Assembly: GCA_030145195.1 (NCBI GenBank)
Contig: JAQYVY010000036.1
Coordinates: 1-36,417 of the forward strand
Length of the DNA: 36,417 bases
Direction: 5' to 3'
From: Desulfuromonadales bacterium
GTDB lineage: Bacteria; Desulfobacterota; Desulfuromonadia; Desulfuromonadales; BM103
Position numbers and translations under genes: made by a program. The notes below the pieces were generated by a model that had not been told where the DNA came from, searched no databases, and saw only the letters and a program-made list of their open reading frames with translations. Shown piece by piece: positions 1-7,952 of the stretch; position 1 is the first letter of the stretch, and every line of letters starts with the position of its first letter.

Positions 1-429
1 CGTGTCATCACCGACGACAACATGGTCTCCCAGGTAAACTCCGGGCAAGATGCGACTGTTTTTGCCAACGGTAACATTCGTCCCCAGAGAGGCTTTTGGG
101 AAAATCACGGCCGTGGAATCGATCTGTTGAGATTCTGCTTGCGGCAGATCGAAAACCGGGCGGAACAACCGAGAGGCTTGAGCCATGCTGAGCTCAGGGT
201 CCGCCACCACAATGGCAATCGCCGTGGCACTGACCATGTTCTTTAACTTCTCAGTGACCAGAACCGCCGCCGCTTCAGTTTGCTTGAGATCGCTCAAGTG
301 CTTGCTACTGATGGCGTAGGCGAGCTGCGAGCCGGTTGCGTCACTGAGGGTTGAAAGGCCTGTGATCTCAGGATCATTGTCGAGTCTCGAACTGATGGAC
401 AGTGTCTTTAGAATCGCGCTCAGTTTCAT
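1..429 (-). CDS. lpxD: UDP-3-O-acylglucosamine N-acyltransferase, N-terminal part (runs off the window)
   Basis: LpxD adds the second (N-linked) acyl chain to UDP-3-O-acylglucosamine in lipid A synthesis in the cytoplasm. The 143 residues seen start MKLSAILKTL and carry the family's N-terminal uridine-binding type domain, including a region around ITGLSTLSDA that matches the usual 'I.gv.sL..A' pattern. After about residue 105 the hexapeptide repeats of the left-handed beta-helix begin (TAVIFPKASLGTNVTVGKNS, then GVYLGDHVVVGDDT). The start at 429 is supported by an AAGGAAGAG ribosome site upstream. The catalytic His and the rest of the helix lie beyond base 1. In this group lpxD normally sits with other lipid A genes, which would be to the left. 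Identification rests on recognised sequence pattern; confidence is high for the family. Confidence 0.88.
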   Translation of the reverse strand, partial: MKLSAILKTLSISSRLDNDPEITGLSTLSDATGSQLAYAISSKHLSDLKQTEAAAVLVTEKLKNMVSATAIAIVVADPELSMAQASRLFRPVFDLPQAESQQIDSTAVIFPKASLGTNVTVGKNSRILPGVYLGDHVVVGDDT

Positions 430-473
430 TGGCAATCTCTTCCTTTAAAGCGGCTGACATGGGACGAATATCA

Positions 474-506
474 AAATAGCCCCACGGAATATCCGAAGGG
501 CTATTT
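474..506 (-). terminator. Rho-independent terminator after the cold-shock gene
   Basis: A 9-bp perfect stem (AAATAGCCC at 474-482 with GGGCTATTT at 498-506) has a second inner pairing, CGGA with TCCG. It lies just downstream of the cold-shock gene, between that gene and lpxD. Read on the minus strand the stem ends in a short T-rich run. Confidence 0.7.
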
Positions 507-527
507 CATTAATCTTGGTGGTAACAA

Positions 528-728
528 TTAAACTTTTTGGACATTGGATGACTGAGGGCCTTTAGGACCGTCGGTGACATCAAAGCTCACACGATCGCCC
601 TCAGCCAGGGATTTAAAGCCATCGCCCTGAACTTGTGAAAAGTGCACGAACACATCCGGACCGTTATCCTGCTCAATAAAGCCAAAACCTTTTGCGTCAT
701 TGAACCACTTCACTGTTCCTTCTGCCAT
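528..728 (-). CDS. Cold-shock domain protein, CspA family
   Basis: A 66-residue single cold-shock domain protein that binds single-stranded RNA or DNA and acts as an RNA chaperone or antiterminator. It begins [23 protein letters not shown]1 (KGFGFI) and RNP2 (VFVHF) are both intact, and the length equals the family norm. The start at 728 is chosen over an upstream in-frame ATG at 776 because the protein then starts exactly like other Csp proteins and has AGGAGAGA just upstream. It is monocistronic, ending in a hairpin at 474-506. The upstream region is long and gene-free, as is common for csp genes with structured leaders, but no specific leader motif was recognised. Confidence 0.95.
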   Translation of the reverse strand: MAEGTVKWFNDAKGFGFIEQDNGPDVFVHFSQVQGDGFKSLAEGDRVSFDVTDGPKGPQSSNVQKV

Positions 729-1150
729 TGTTCTCTCTCCTGGGTGCTCTTTGGAACACTCTGCATTGGTGTGCAAAACTAGGCCTGCGGGTCAAAACGA
801 ACAAACGAACGTCCCCAAAAGTGGTCTATATTTATTTGTTCCCGACCGATTAACTTTTAATCTTGTCCGACAAACTCTGTTCCGGCACAACCGTTTAAGA
901 TTTTTTGACGCTACCATGAGCCTCCCGGGCAAGACAAGTTTAATTTCAGGGGGTTGCAACGACTTTAGATGACACCTTTCGTTATAAACTGCCGCCATGA
1001 ACCTGGAACTGACTCAGTGCGTAAGGCCTTGACTCATGCCTGCACAACTCATACGCCTCGGTCCTCACCACGCGTCACGATTGCCTCTTGACTCCTCAAT
1101 AACGCTCGGGCCACAATGCCCAAAACTTCACTCCAGCCTAAAGAGCCCCA
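729..1150. other. Gene-free stretch between the cold-shock gene and the MFS gene
   Basis: About 420 bases without a convincing gene. It should contain the minus-strand promoter and leader of the cold-shock gene and the plus-strand promoter of the MFS gene. A short near-palindrome, TTGTCCGACAA, lies near 864-874. I see no clear sigma-70 promoter, repeat or RNA. Open frames here lack ribosome sites and recognisable products. Confidence 0.5.
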
Positions 1151-2320
1151 ATGGTTTACACTCCCGCATTCTGGGTCATGGCACTCGCTAACCTCTGCCA
1201 TACTGCCAGCTTCAGCGCCTTCTTCCTGTTGCCCCTTTACATCCTTGAGCACGGTGGCCATCAAGGTGACATCGGTGTCATCATGGGTGTCTTCGCTTTG
1301 GCCTCGGCAACGTGCCGCCCCTGGGTGTCTGAAATGATCGATCGGATCGGCCGCAAACGTAGCTACACTCTGGGCAGCCTCCTCATGGTTGTCTCGCCAT
1401 TTCTTTATATCTTCATTCAGGAGCCTCTCGGTTCCACCTATCCTCTCTTCTTGCTCCTTCGTGCCCTCCACGGGGTAGGGTTGGCAATCTGTTTTACTGC
1501 AGCATTCACCTTTATCGCAGACATCCTGCCGCAGGATCGGCTCAATGAAGGCATCGGCATGTTCGGCATTTCAGGACTGCTCGGTATTGCCATCGGCCCC
1601 ATTGTCGCCGAGATGGCCCTTAAGCACTCTGGCTTCTCGGGTCTGTTTCTCACCGCAGGTGCCATGGCGACAGTGGCACTGTTGGTCCATCAACCTCTTC
1701 GGGAAATCCTCCCCGAATACAGTTCAACAGGTCAAGCCACCTTCTTCGGTCTATTCAAACGGGAGAAATTTATCGTGGTGGGAATCCTTTCGCTGCTGTT
1801 CGGGGTTGGTCTCGCCGGAACCGGGGGTTTTGTCGCTCCACTGGCAGAACAACGCAATCTCGGTTTTATCTCGGTCTATTTTTTCTGTTACTCAGGAGGC
1901 GCAATCGCGGTGCGATTCGTCAATAGATGGCTGACAGACCGACTGGGAGAAAACCGCATTCTCCCCTACAGCATCGGCTTGTACATGGCTGGCTTGTTCC
2001 TTTTGCCCTTCACACACAACCAGACAACCCTCTGTGCGGCCGGGATTCTATCCGGAGTTGGCCACGGCCTGATCTTTCCGCTACTCAACACCATGGCCGT
2101 GCGGGATGAACCCGCCTCAATCCGTGGCAAAGCAACTGGAATTTTTACCGGGGGAATCGACACCGGAATCTTTGCAGGATCACTGATGTTAGGCTATATT
2201 GGCGACTGGTTTGGCCTCAATGTCCTCTTTGTCTGCGCAGGGCTGAGCATGGCTGCCGCATTGGTTCTTTTCCGCTTTCGCCATTCACGCTTCAAAACAC
2301 AGGATCAACAGAGACTATGA
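1151..2320 (+). CDS. MFS transporter, coupled to a PlsC-type acyltransferase
   Basis: A 389-residue major facilitator protein with about 12 hydrophobic segments and no signal peptide. The cytoplasmic loop between helices 2 and 3 carries motif A in the form SEMIDRIGRKRSYTLG, and a related DRLGENR sequence follows the middle of the protein, as expected for the two six-helix halves. An in-frame stop at 1139-1141 makes 1151 the first possible ATG; the ribosome site is weak. The last four bases (ATGA) overlap the start of the acyltransferase gene, so the two are probably translated together. Substrate cannot be read from sequence. The coupling recalls the LplT/Aas lysophospholipid transporter and acyltransferase of enterobacteria, but I do not claim orthology. 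Sugar or drug efflux are alternatives. Confidence 0.85.
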   Translation: MVYTPAFWVMALANLCHTASFSAFFLLPLYILEHGGHQGDIGVIMGVFALASATCRPWVSEMIDRIGRKRSYTLGSLLMVVSPFLYIFIQEPLGSTYPLFLLLRALHGVGLAICFTAAFTFIADILPQDRLNEGIGMFGISGLLGIAIGPIVAEMALKHSGFSGLFLTAGAMATVALLVHQPLREILPEYSSTGQATFFGLFKREKFIVVGILSLLFGVGLAGTGGFVAPLAEQRNLGFISVYFFCYSGGAIAVRFVNRWLTDRLGENRILPYSIGLYMAGLFLLPFTHNQTTLCAAGILSGVGHGLIFPLLNTMAVRDEPASIRGKATGIFTGGIDTGIFAGSLMLGYIGDWFGLNVLFVCAGLSMAAALVLFRFRHSRFKTQDQQRL

Positions 2321-3111
2321 TCGACGTCAAAGGTTTTTACGAAGGTACTGAATATCACACCCCGGAGCACAAAATCGGCTGGCTATCGCGGCTGTTCCCG
2401 TCATTGTGTTTTTACTGGAGAGCCATCTGGATCGTTTGGAGTGCCAGCCGCAGGGTTAGGGCCGGTAATTATGATTCTGTCGCCTGGCATGACGACAGCG
2501 CCAGAACCATCAAAGCCCTGGAAAAAAGCGGTTGTCGGCTAGAAGTCACGGGTCTGGAGAATCTCAAAGGCATAGACCGGCCATGCCTCTTCATTGGCAA
2601 CCACATGAGTTCCTTTGAAACCTTTGCGTTGCCAGCATTAATCATGCCGCATGGCTTTGATCTGGCCTATGTGGTCAAAAGCAGCCTGCTCAAATTCCCG
2701 ATTTTCCGTGACGTCGTCACTGTTCGCAATCCAGTGGTGGTCGAACGGGTCAACCCCCGCGATGATCTCAAAATGGTCATGGAAGAAGGGGCCCGTCGCT
2801 TGGAGCAGGGTCGTTCGCTGATTATTTTCCCGCAGCATACCCGCACGGTCAGTTTCGACCCGAAACAGTTCAACAGCATCGGCATCAAACTCGCCCAGAG
2901 GACCGGCGCGGTCGTCGTACCCGTCGCCCTGCTGACTTGGGCCTGGTCAACCGGCAAGACCATCAAGGACTTTGGCCCGATTATACCCTCCCGAACCATC
3001 CATTTTGCCTTTGGCGAACCGATGGCAATCACCGACAAAGGAAAAGAAGATCACGCCCGAATCGTTGACTTCATCCAGAGCCATCTCAAAAAGTGGCAAG
3101 CTGAGGACTAG
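2317..3111 (+). CDS. Lysophospholipid acyltransferase-like protein (PlsC family), variant motifs
   Basis: A 264-residue PlsC/LPLAT-family protein, expected to move an acyl chain onto a lyso-lipid at the inner membrane. The block CLFIGNHMSSFE is motif I, with His96 followed four residues later by Glu101 where the family has Asp (HX4D). Motif III reads FPQHTRT (171-177) instead of the common FPEGTRS. A downstream VVVPVALLTWAWSTGK segment fits motif IV. Hydrophobic stretches near residues 28-43 and 100-112 could attach it to the membrane. The start overlaps the MFS stop by 4 bases (ATGA), which indicates translational coupling. Because the acidic member of the catalytic pair is shifted to Glu and the glycerol-phosphate binding motif is altered, the acceptor may differ from 1-acylglycerol-3-phosphate. 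The family call is firm; the substrate is unknown. Confidence 0.8.
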   Translation: MIDVKGFYEGTEYHTPEHKIGWLSRLFPSLCFYWRAIWIVWSASRRVRAGNYDSVAWHDDSARTIKALEKSGCRLEVTGLENLKGIDRPCLFIGNHMSSFETFALPALIMPHGFDLAYVVKSSLLKFPIFRDVVTVRNPVVVERVNPRDDLKMVMEEGARRLEQGRSLIIFPQHTRTVSFDPKQFNSIGIKLAQRTGAVVVPVALLTWAWSTGKTIKDFGPIIPSRTIHFAFGEPMAITDKGKEDHARIVDFIQSHLKKWQAED

Positions 3112-3184
3112 GGACAGTCCCGGTTTCTCACGGAACTGTCCCTGCAATAACCAATAACGCCATACCGTCTGGGACCGTCCCTGA
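3111..3184. repeat. GGGACAGTCCC-type palindromic repeat cluster
   Basis: GGGACAGT at 3111-3118 pairs with ACTGTCCC at 3135-3142, giving a hairpin that starts on the last base of the acyltransferase stop codon. A third related copy, GGGACCGTCCC, lies at 3171-3181. Repeats of this GGGACAGTCCC kind are common between genes in Deltaproteobacteria, often linked to REP-associated transposases; none is present here. It may also end transcription of the MFS-PlsC unit, although there is no T-run. Confidence 0.55.
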
Positions 3185-3292
3185 GCACCGGCACTCATGC
3201 CCAGCACACAGCACTATCTTTCCCCCCTTGACGTCCTGCCAAGCCATCACTATATTGACCCTGCGCAACAACTACACACTTAAGGACAACTC

Positions 3293-4189
3293 ATGGCCAA
3301 AGATTATTATGCTGTGCTCGGCCTCGAAAAGAGCGCCGCAGCCACTCAGATTAAGAAAGCTTATCGCAAGCTGGCGCTGAAGTACCATCCAGACAAAAAC
3401 CCTGACGATGCCAAAGCCGAAGAACGCTTCAAAGAAATCACCGAAGCATATGCGGTTCTTTCCGACCCGGAAAAGAAACAACAATACGACCAGTTCGGCG
3501 AGGCGGGCTTCCATCAGCGGTTTTCTCAGGAAGACATCTTTCGCAACTCCAACCTCGGGGACATTTTTAAAGAGTTTGGTTTCGGCGGTGGCGATGACCC
3601 CTTCGGCCAACTGTTCGGCAACAGGGGGGGGCACCAGGGTTGCGGCGGCCATCAACAACCCAGACCGATGAAGGGTCAAGACTACCTGATGCGAATCACC
3701 ATCCCGTTTCGTCAGGCGGTGCTTGGTGGCGAACGTCGGGTGGACCTCGATCGCAATGGCCAGAACGAACAGCTCCAGGTTCGCATCCCTGCCGGAGTCG
3801 ATGCTGGCCAGAAATTGCGGATTTCCGGGAAAGGCGGTGCTGGCTCAAATGGTGGTCCAGCCGGGGACCTGATGCTGGAAATAAACATCACCAACGATCC
3901 ACGCTTTCGACGCGAAGATCGCGACCTGTTCACTACCGTCAAGACGTCATTCAGCGGTGCCTGCCTGGGAAGCTCGGTTAATGTTGAGACCCTGGAAGAA
4001 ACCAAGCGAATCAAGATCAAACCAGGCACACAGAATGGCAGTAAAGTCAGATTAAAAGGCTTTGGCGTGCCGGGCCGCCCCGGCAAACAGGCGGGCGATC
4101 TTTATGCCGTGATAGAAGTTGAGATCCCTGCGGAGTTGAGCGCTGAACAGAAGGAATTGTTGGAAAAGCTCAAGGAATTAAACCTTTAA
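3293..4189 (+). CDS. cbpA: J-domain co-chaperone, CbpA/DnaJ class B
   Basis: A 298-residue Hsp40 protein that delivers clients to DnaK and stimulates its ATPase. The J-domain occupies residues 1-70 with the HPD motif at 32-34. A Gly/Phe-rich linker follows ([19 protein letters not shown]), then two C-terminal beta-sandwich client-binding domains from about residue 125. The cysteine-rich zinc finger of true DnaJ is absent, which makes this the CbpA type. AAGGA precedes the ATG at good distance. It stands alone, with repeats and a terminator downstream. Confidence 0.9.
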   Translation: MAKDYYAVLGLEKSAAATQIKKAYRKLALKYHPDKNPDDAKAEERFKEITEAYAVLSDPEKKQQYDQFGEAGFHQRFSQEDIFRNSNLGDIFKEFGFGGGDDPFGQLFGNRGGHQGCGGHQQPRPMKGQDYLMRITIPFRQAVLGGERRVDLDRNGQNEQLQVRIPAGVDAGQKLRISGKGGAGSNGGPAGDLMLEINITNDPRFRREDRDLFTTVKTSFSGACLGSSVNVETLEETKRIKIKPGTQNGSKVRLKGFGVPGRPGKQAGDLYAVIEVEIPAELSAEQKELLEKLKELNL

Positions 4190-4230
4190 AGCAAGCGGTT
4201 AAAGCTGCTGCAAACAAAAACAAAAAAGGG

Positions 4231-4322
4231 TTTAACGCAGAGGCGCAAAGACGCAAAGGAAACTGCGCTAACGCCATCTTGAGCCTCTGCCTTCTTTGCG
4301 ACTTTGCGACTTTGCGTTAAAA
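4231..4322. repeat. Inverted pair of ACGCAAAG-octamer repeats
   Basis: A forward copy at 4231-4260 (TTTAACGC followed by RCGCAAAG octamers) faces a reverse copy at 4291-4322 (CTTTGCGA octamers ending GCGTTAA). About 30 bases lie between. Both outer ends carry TTAACGC/GCGTTAA. The same arrangement recurs at 5608, 15746, 18244 and 28963. No coding potential. Confidence 0.75.
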
Positions 4323-4339
4323 TGGGGTTAAAAGAATAG

Positions 4340-4367
4340 GGGCCCGGTCTAAATGACCGGGCCCTTT
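4340..4367. terminator. Strong, probably bidirectional terminator
   Basis: A perfect 10-bp stem, GGGCCCGGTC (4340-4349) with GACCGGGCCC (4355-4364), loop TAAAT, followed by TTTATT on the plus strand and a mixed A/T-rich run on the other. It separates the convergent J-protein and haem genes. Confidence 0.8.
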
Positions 4368-4407
4368 ATTGTTAAACTTTTTACGTTTTACAATTAACCT
4401 TTTACAT

Positions 4408-4590
4408 TCAATGACAACTCAGATCGTACATCATCGCCAACCGTCCTCGGCTGGCCAAACAGTTGCCACAAACCTTACCCGCATCGTCATAGCGCTCCAC
4501 GGCCAGGATCATGCCCGCTTCTACCGCTGCATCATTCGGCAGGTTATCGGGGTCAAACTCTTCGCCGCAATGGCGGCAGGGAATGGTCAT
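4408..4590 (-). CDS. Small zinc-ribbon-like protein coupled to hemH
   Basis: A 60-residue protein with two CxxC pairs (Cys5/Cys8 and Cys41/Cys44) that should bind one metal ion, probably zinc, plus a Cys59-His60 end. I do not recognise a named family. Its ATG overlaps the hemH stop by four bases (ATGA), so it is very likely translated with ferrochelatase, and it is the last gene of the haem block before the hairpin at 4340-4367. A role in haem synthesis, iron handling or regulation is possible but is inference from position only. Real translation is supported by the tight coupling and the spaced cysteine pairs. Confidence 0.7.
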   Translation of the reverse strand: MTIPCRHCGEEFDPDNLPNDAAVEAGMILAVERYDDAGKVCGNCLASRGRLAMMYDLSCH

Positions 4591-5561
4591 AAAATCTCCA
4601 GATGATGTCGAACCAGACCTGCTATGGCCTGCAGAAAATCCTGTTGCGCGTTCAGTGACGGGGCGCGCTCAAAACGCGGCAGACCAATCTTTTCTGCGTG
4701 CATACGCATCTCATAATCGATCTCCTGCAGCGTCTCGATATGATCCGAAACAAAAGAGATCGGCACGATCAAGGCACCAGGGGCCTGTTCCACACCAAGT
4801 TGATCCAAAACTTCCAGAGTGTCTGGCTCCATCCATTGCACCGGACCGCTTCGGCTCTGAAAGCCGAGCTTCCAGGGCCGTTCTTCGAAGCGTTCCATCA
4901 CGCCTCTGACCGTACAGAGCACATGATCAAGATAAGGATCACCATCATCAATGAACTTCTGCGGCAGCGCGTGCGCCGAAAACAGGATGGGAATCTCGTC
5001 GCGCACCAGTTCGTGGAACTTCTCCAACCCTTCACGCACCCGACTGGCCAATACGTCAAGATAAGCGGGCCAATCGTACCATTCGCTGATAACCGTGTAT
5101 TTGAGTTCCGGGTAGATCCGTGCCGCAGCGGCCTTAAAATCCTTGATGCTGCTGCCAGAGGTCGCGCTGGTGTAATGCGGATACATGGAAAGCACCACCG
5201 CCTGCTCAATGCCTTCCTGCTTCATCCGATGCAGACACTCATAGGCGCGGGGCCGCCAGTAGCGCATCGCCACAAACGGCTTGACCTGTTCACCAAGCTC
5301 CCGGGACACGCCATCGGCCTGCTTGACGGTCCACTCCAGCAACGGCGACTTGCCGCCGATCATGGCATAGTTGACTTTAACTTTTGGCGCCCGCAGAGCA
5401 CTGATCATAAACGCGAACGGCTTCTGCAACAGCGCCCCGGCCGGGAGTTGAATCAGGTCGCGATCGGAAAAAAGGTTGTAGAGAAACGGGCGGACCGCTC
5501 TTAACGAGTCTGGTCCGCCCATATTCAGAAGCACCAATCCGGTAGGCTTATTTAGATTCAT
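4587..5561 (-). CDS. hemH: Ferrochelatase
   Basis: A 324-residue class II chelatase that inserts ferrous iron into a porphyrin. The start VLLNMGGPDS is typical. Further landmarks are the VVLSMYPHYTSATSGSS block (122-138), the metal-binding His197 in LFSAHALP, GFQSRSGP.QWMEPDT (233-248), and the acidic Glu276 in VSDHIETLQEIDYE. Length fits proteobacterial HemH. The usual product is haem b from protoporphyrin IX; homologues in other bacteria use coproporphyrin III, and sequence alone does not settle which applies here. It lies downstream of hemE, with a 189-base gap holding a degenerate repeat pair, and overlaps the small zinc-ribbon gene by four bases. Confidence 0.95.
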   Translation of the reverse strand: MNLNKPTGLVLLNMGGPDSLRAVRPFLYNLFSDRDLIQLPAGALLQKPFAFMISALRAPKVKVNYAMIGGKSPLLEWTVKQADGVSRELGEQVKPFVAMRYWRPRAYECLHRMKQEGIEQAVVLSMYPHYTSATSGSSIKDFKAAAARIYPELKYTVISEWYDWPAYLDVLASRVREGLEKFHELVRDEIPILFSAHALPQKFIDDGDPYLDHVLCTVRGVMERFEERPWKLGFQSRSGPVQWMEPDTLEVLDQLGVEQAPGALIVPISFVSDHIETLQEIDYEMRMHAEKIGLPRFERAPSLNAQQDFLQAIAGLVRHHLEIL

Positions 5562-5607
5562 GGATGAAAATCATAGGTTAAGAGCCAAAATTCAACAGTC
5601 AAAGCGT

Positions 5608-5740
5608 AACGCAATGACGCAATGAGTAAATGAAAGACGCAAAGTTTTTGATTTAACAATAATCCGGTTTTCTTCGCGTCTTTCCCAGGTTTTCTTCGCG
5701 CCTTGAGTGAGCGCAGCGAACGGGCGTTACGCTTGGGTTA
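5608..5740. repeat. Degenerate inverted repeat pair between hemE and hemH
   Basis: A decayed forward copy near 5608-5644 (GTAACGCAATGACGC, later AGACGCAAAG) faces reverse-type sequence at 5669-5740 (TCTTCGCGTCTTT, later GGGCGTTACGC). It looks like an eroded member of the ACGCAAAG family and sits inside what would otherwise be a continuous haem operon. Confidence 0.45.
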
Positions 5741-5750
5741 AGAACCAGCG

Positions 5751-6788
5751 CTACTTACCGCTAAGCCTATGCACGCATTCAACCATGTGAACCGCATTTT
5801 CCGGTGGCACGGTGGGCAGAATGCCATGGCCCAGGTTGAAGATGAAGCCAGGTCGACCGGCATTTTCATCGAGAATCCGCTGCACCTCGCGCTCAATATG
5901 ATCTTTCGGCGCATAGAGAACGGTCGGGTCAAGGTTGCCCTGGACAGCGATGTCGGGGCCGATGATGTCGCGGGCCTTGCCGAGGTTAACGTGCCAGTCG
6001 AGACCAAGCACATCAGCGCCGGACTCTTTGACCAGTTCCAGCATGGTACCGCCATTTTTGACAAAGTAGATGACCGGGATGCCGTCACGATTGAGGCCGT
6101 TGATCAACTCCTTGACGTAAGGCAGGATATAACGCTCGTAATCGTGGGGAGCCAGCAGACCGCCCCAGGTATCAAAGATCTGGATGGTCTGGGCACCGGC
6201 CTCAATCTGCATGTTGAGGTAGAGCCGATCCATCTCGGTGACCTTCTTCATCAAGGCGTCGTAAAGCGGGAAGTCGGAATACATCATCTGCTTGAGCGCC
6301 GCGAAATCCTTGCTGCCCTTGCCTTCCACCATATAGCAGGCCAGGGTAAAAGGCGCACCACCAAAACCGATCAGCGGCACGCGGCCCTCAAAGGCCGTCC
6401 GCAAACGTTTGATAATGGCCGGAACATAGGGGACCGCTTCGGCCATATTTTCCGGCACCACCAGGGCATCGACATCGGCCGCGGTCCGGATTGGCTTTTC
6501 AAACACCGGACCAGGCACGAAATCGAGCGCCATCCCCATCGGCTCAATCGGCGTCAGGATGTCGGAGAACATGATTGCAGCATCAACGTTGAGAATGTCA
6601 ATCGGTTGGATGGAGACTTCAGCCGCCCGCGCCGGGTCTTTGCAGAGATCGAGAAAAGTGCCGCCACCCTTGGCGCGAACATCCTTGTAACACTGTAAAT
6701 AACGACCAGCTTGACGCATCAGCCAGACAGGAACATAGTCGGTCGGCTGGCCCCAGCAAGCCTTGATAAAAGTATATTCTTGAGACAT
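5751..6788 (-). CDS. hemE: Uroporphyrinogen decarboxylase
   Basis: A 345-residue cytosolic TIM-barrel enzyme that removes four carboxyl groups from uroporphyrinogen III to give coproporphyrinogen III. It has the substrate-binding signature RQAGRY (25-30), the catalytic Asp76 in MFSDILTPIEPMGM, a YMVEGKGSKDF block and the NLGHGILP motif near the C-terminus. Length matches the family. The start at 6788 has a near-perfect AGGAGGAG ribosome site. It follows the radical SAM gene after 60 bases and precedes hemH, consistent with a haem cluster. Its presence argues for a coproporphyrinogen route rather than only the sirohaem-based route. Confidence 0.96.
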   Translation of the reverse strand: MSQEYTFIKACWGQPTDYVPVWLMRQAGRYLQCYKDVRAKGGGTFLDLCKDPARAAEVSIQPIDILNVDAAIMFSDILTPIEPMGMALDFVPGPVFEKPIRTAADVDALVVPENMAEAVPYVPAIIKRLRTAFEGRVPLIGFGGAPFTLACYMVEGKGSKDFAALKQMMYSDFPLYDALMKKVTEMDRLYLNMQIEAGAQTIQIFDTWGGLLAPHDYERYILPYVKELINGLNRDGIPVIYFVKNGGTMLELVKESGADVLGLDWHVNLGKARDIIGPDIAVQGNLDPTVLYAPKDHIEREVQRILDENAGRPGFIFNLGHGILPTVPPENAVHMVECVHRLSGK

Positions 6789-6848
6789 GAAACTCCTCCT
6801 GAAATTATTGTTAAAAGTTGAAAGTTAAAAGGAAAAATCAATTACGTT

Positions 6849-7952
6849 TTACGATTTCTTCTCCGCCGCTTCTTTTTCCATCCGCTTCAGGGTTCGCTGC
6901 GGCACGTAGTTGCAGAACGGCTCTTCGGCCATGTAGTCGCCGTACACTGCATCGGCACGGGCGCGGCAGCCGCCGCAGACATTGATAAACTCACACTCTC
7001 CGCACTTGCCCTTGTACTTCTTGAAATCACGCAAGTCGTTAAAGGTTTTGCTGTTAAACCAGAGCTCCTTGAACGGAATCTGTTTAACGTTGCCGACCGA
7101 GGAGTGGAAATAGGAGCAAGGTTTGAGGTTGCCGAAGCAATCGATCAAACAGATGGTTTGAGCCGCGATGCAGCCTTTGCCACCGCCGGTGGAGAAGGTC
7201 AGACTGCGACGTTTAAAATCGACGCCCTCAGCCTTGGCCATCTGTGGTACGACCCGGTAGTAATGCGGCGCACAAGTCGGCCGCATCAGGATATCGTCTT
7301 CGCCCTTCTCCTGCGCATAGTGCCAGGAGAGGATCTCCTCGTAGTCTTCCTTGGAGATCAACTCGTTCATGATATCCTCGCCACGACCGGTTGGCACGAT
7401 CATGAACATGTACCAGGCGGTGGCACCGAGCTCTTTGGCAACCTTGAAGGTGGCACCAATGTCGTGCTGGTTGCGCTTGGTGAATGAAGAGTTGATCAGG
7501 AACTTGATGCCGTTGCGCTTAAGAGTTTCAGCGGCACGAACCACGCCTTCGAAAGCTCCGGGACAGGAGCGGAAGTCATCATGAATCTCGGCGGTCGAAC
7601 CATCCAGCGACAGGGAGACCATCTTGATGTCGGCGTCTATCATCTGCGCGCAGACTTCATCGGTGATCAAGGTGCCGTTGGTGGCCATGCACATACGCAG
7701 CCCCTTACTGGTGCCATACCGGGCGATCTCGAAGATGTCTTTGCGCAGCAGCGGTTCGCCACCGGAAAGCACCATCACCGGCTTGCTGACCTCGCAGATA
7801 TCGTCGATCAGCTTAAAAGCCTCTTCGGTATTAAAATCGCCAACTGCGGCGTCCATATCGGACGAACAGCGGCAATGCACACAGTTCAGATTACAGCGTT
7901 GGGTCGACTCCCAAGCGATCCACTTGGGAATAAATTCTTGCTCTGAAGCCAT
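6849..7952 (-). CDS. Radical SAM/SPASM protein of haem synthesis, AhbD-like
   Basis: A 367-residue radical SAM enzyme. The CX3CX2C cluster site is Cys20, Cys24, Cys27 (CNLNCVHC), followed by the SAM-binding GGEPL. The C-terminal SPASM region has the cysteines expected for extra Fe-S clusters: [19 protein letters not shown], then [17 protein letters not shown] and a final EEPFC. This block is typical of the AhbC/AhbD/NirJ group. AhbD decarboxylates Fe-coproporphyrin III to haem b without oxygen, AhbC removes acetate groups from didecarboxysirohaem, and NirJ acts in haem d1 synthesis. The place immediately upstream of hemE and hemH favours a haem b role, and I prefer AhbD-like. AAGGAG precedes the ATG. 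Family certain; exact reaction inferred. Confidence 0.75.
   Translation of the reverse strand: MASEQEFIPKWIAWESTQRCNLNCVHCRCSSDMDAAVGDFNTEEAFKLIDDICEVSKPVMVLSGGEPLLRKDIFEIARYGTSKGLRMCMATNGTLITDEVCAQMIDADIKMVSLSLDGSTAEIHDDFRSCPGAFEGVVRAAETLKRNGIKFLINSSFTKRNQHDIGATFKVAKELGATAWYMFMIVPTGRGEDIMNELISKEDYEEILSWHYAQEKGEDDILMRPTCAPHYYRVVPQMAKAEGVDFKRRSLTFSTGGGKGCIAAQTICLIDCFGNLKPCSYFHSSVGNVKQIPFKELWFNSKTFNDLRDFKKYKGKCGECEFINVCGGCRARADAVYGDYMAEEPFCNYVPQRTLKRMEKEAAEKKS

Noticed and set aside
700-972. Open frame of 90 codons overlapping the start of the cold-shock gene
   Set aside because: It runs antisense to the csp start and leader, has no ribosome site and no recognisable product.
4231-4322. Regular ACGCAAAG units considered as a CRISPR array
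   Set aside because: The units are only eight bases and directly abutting, without unique spacers of even length, and no cas gene is present.
4698-5504. 268-codon open frame antisense to hemH
   Set aside because: A shadow of the conserved hemH reading; its sequence shows no family feature. The same applies to the 309-codon frame antisense to hemE (5769-6698).
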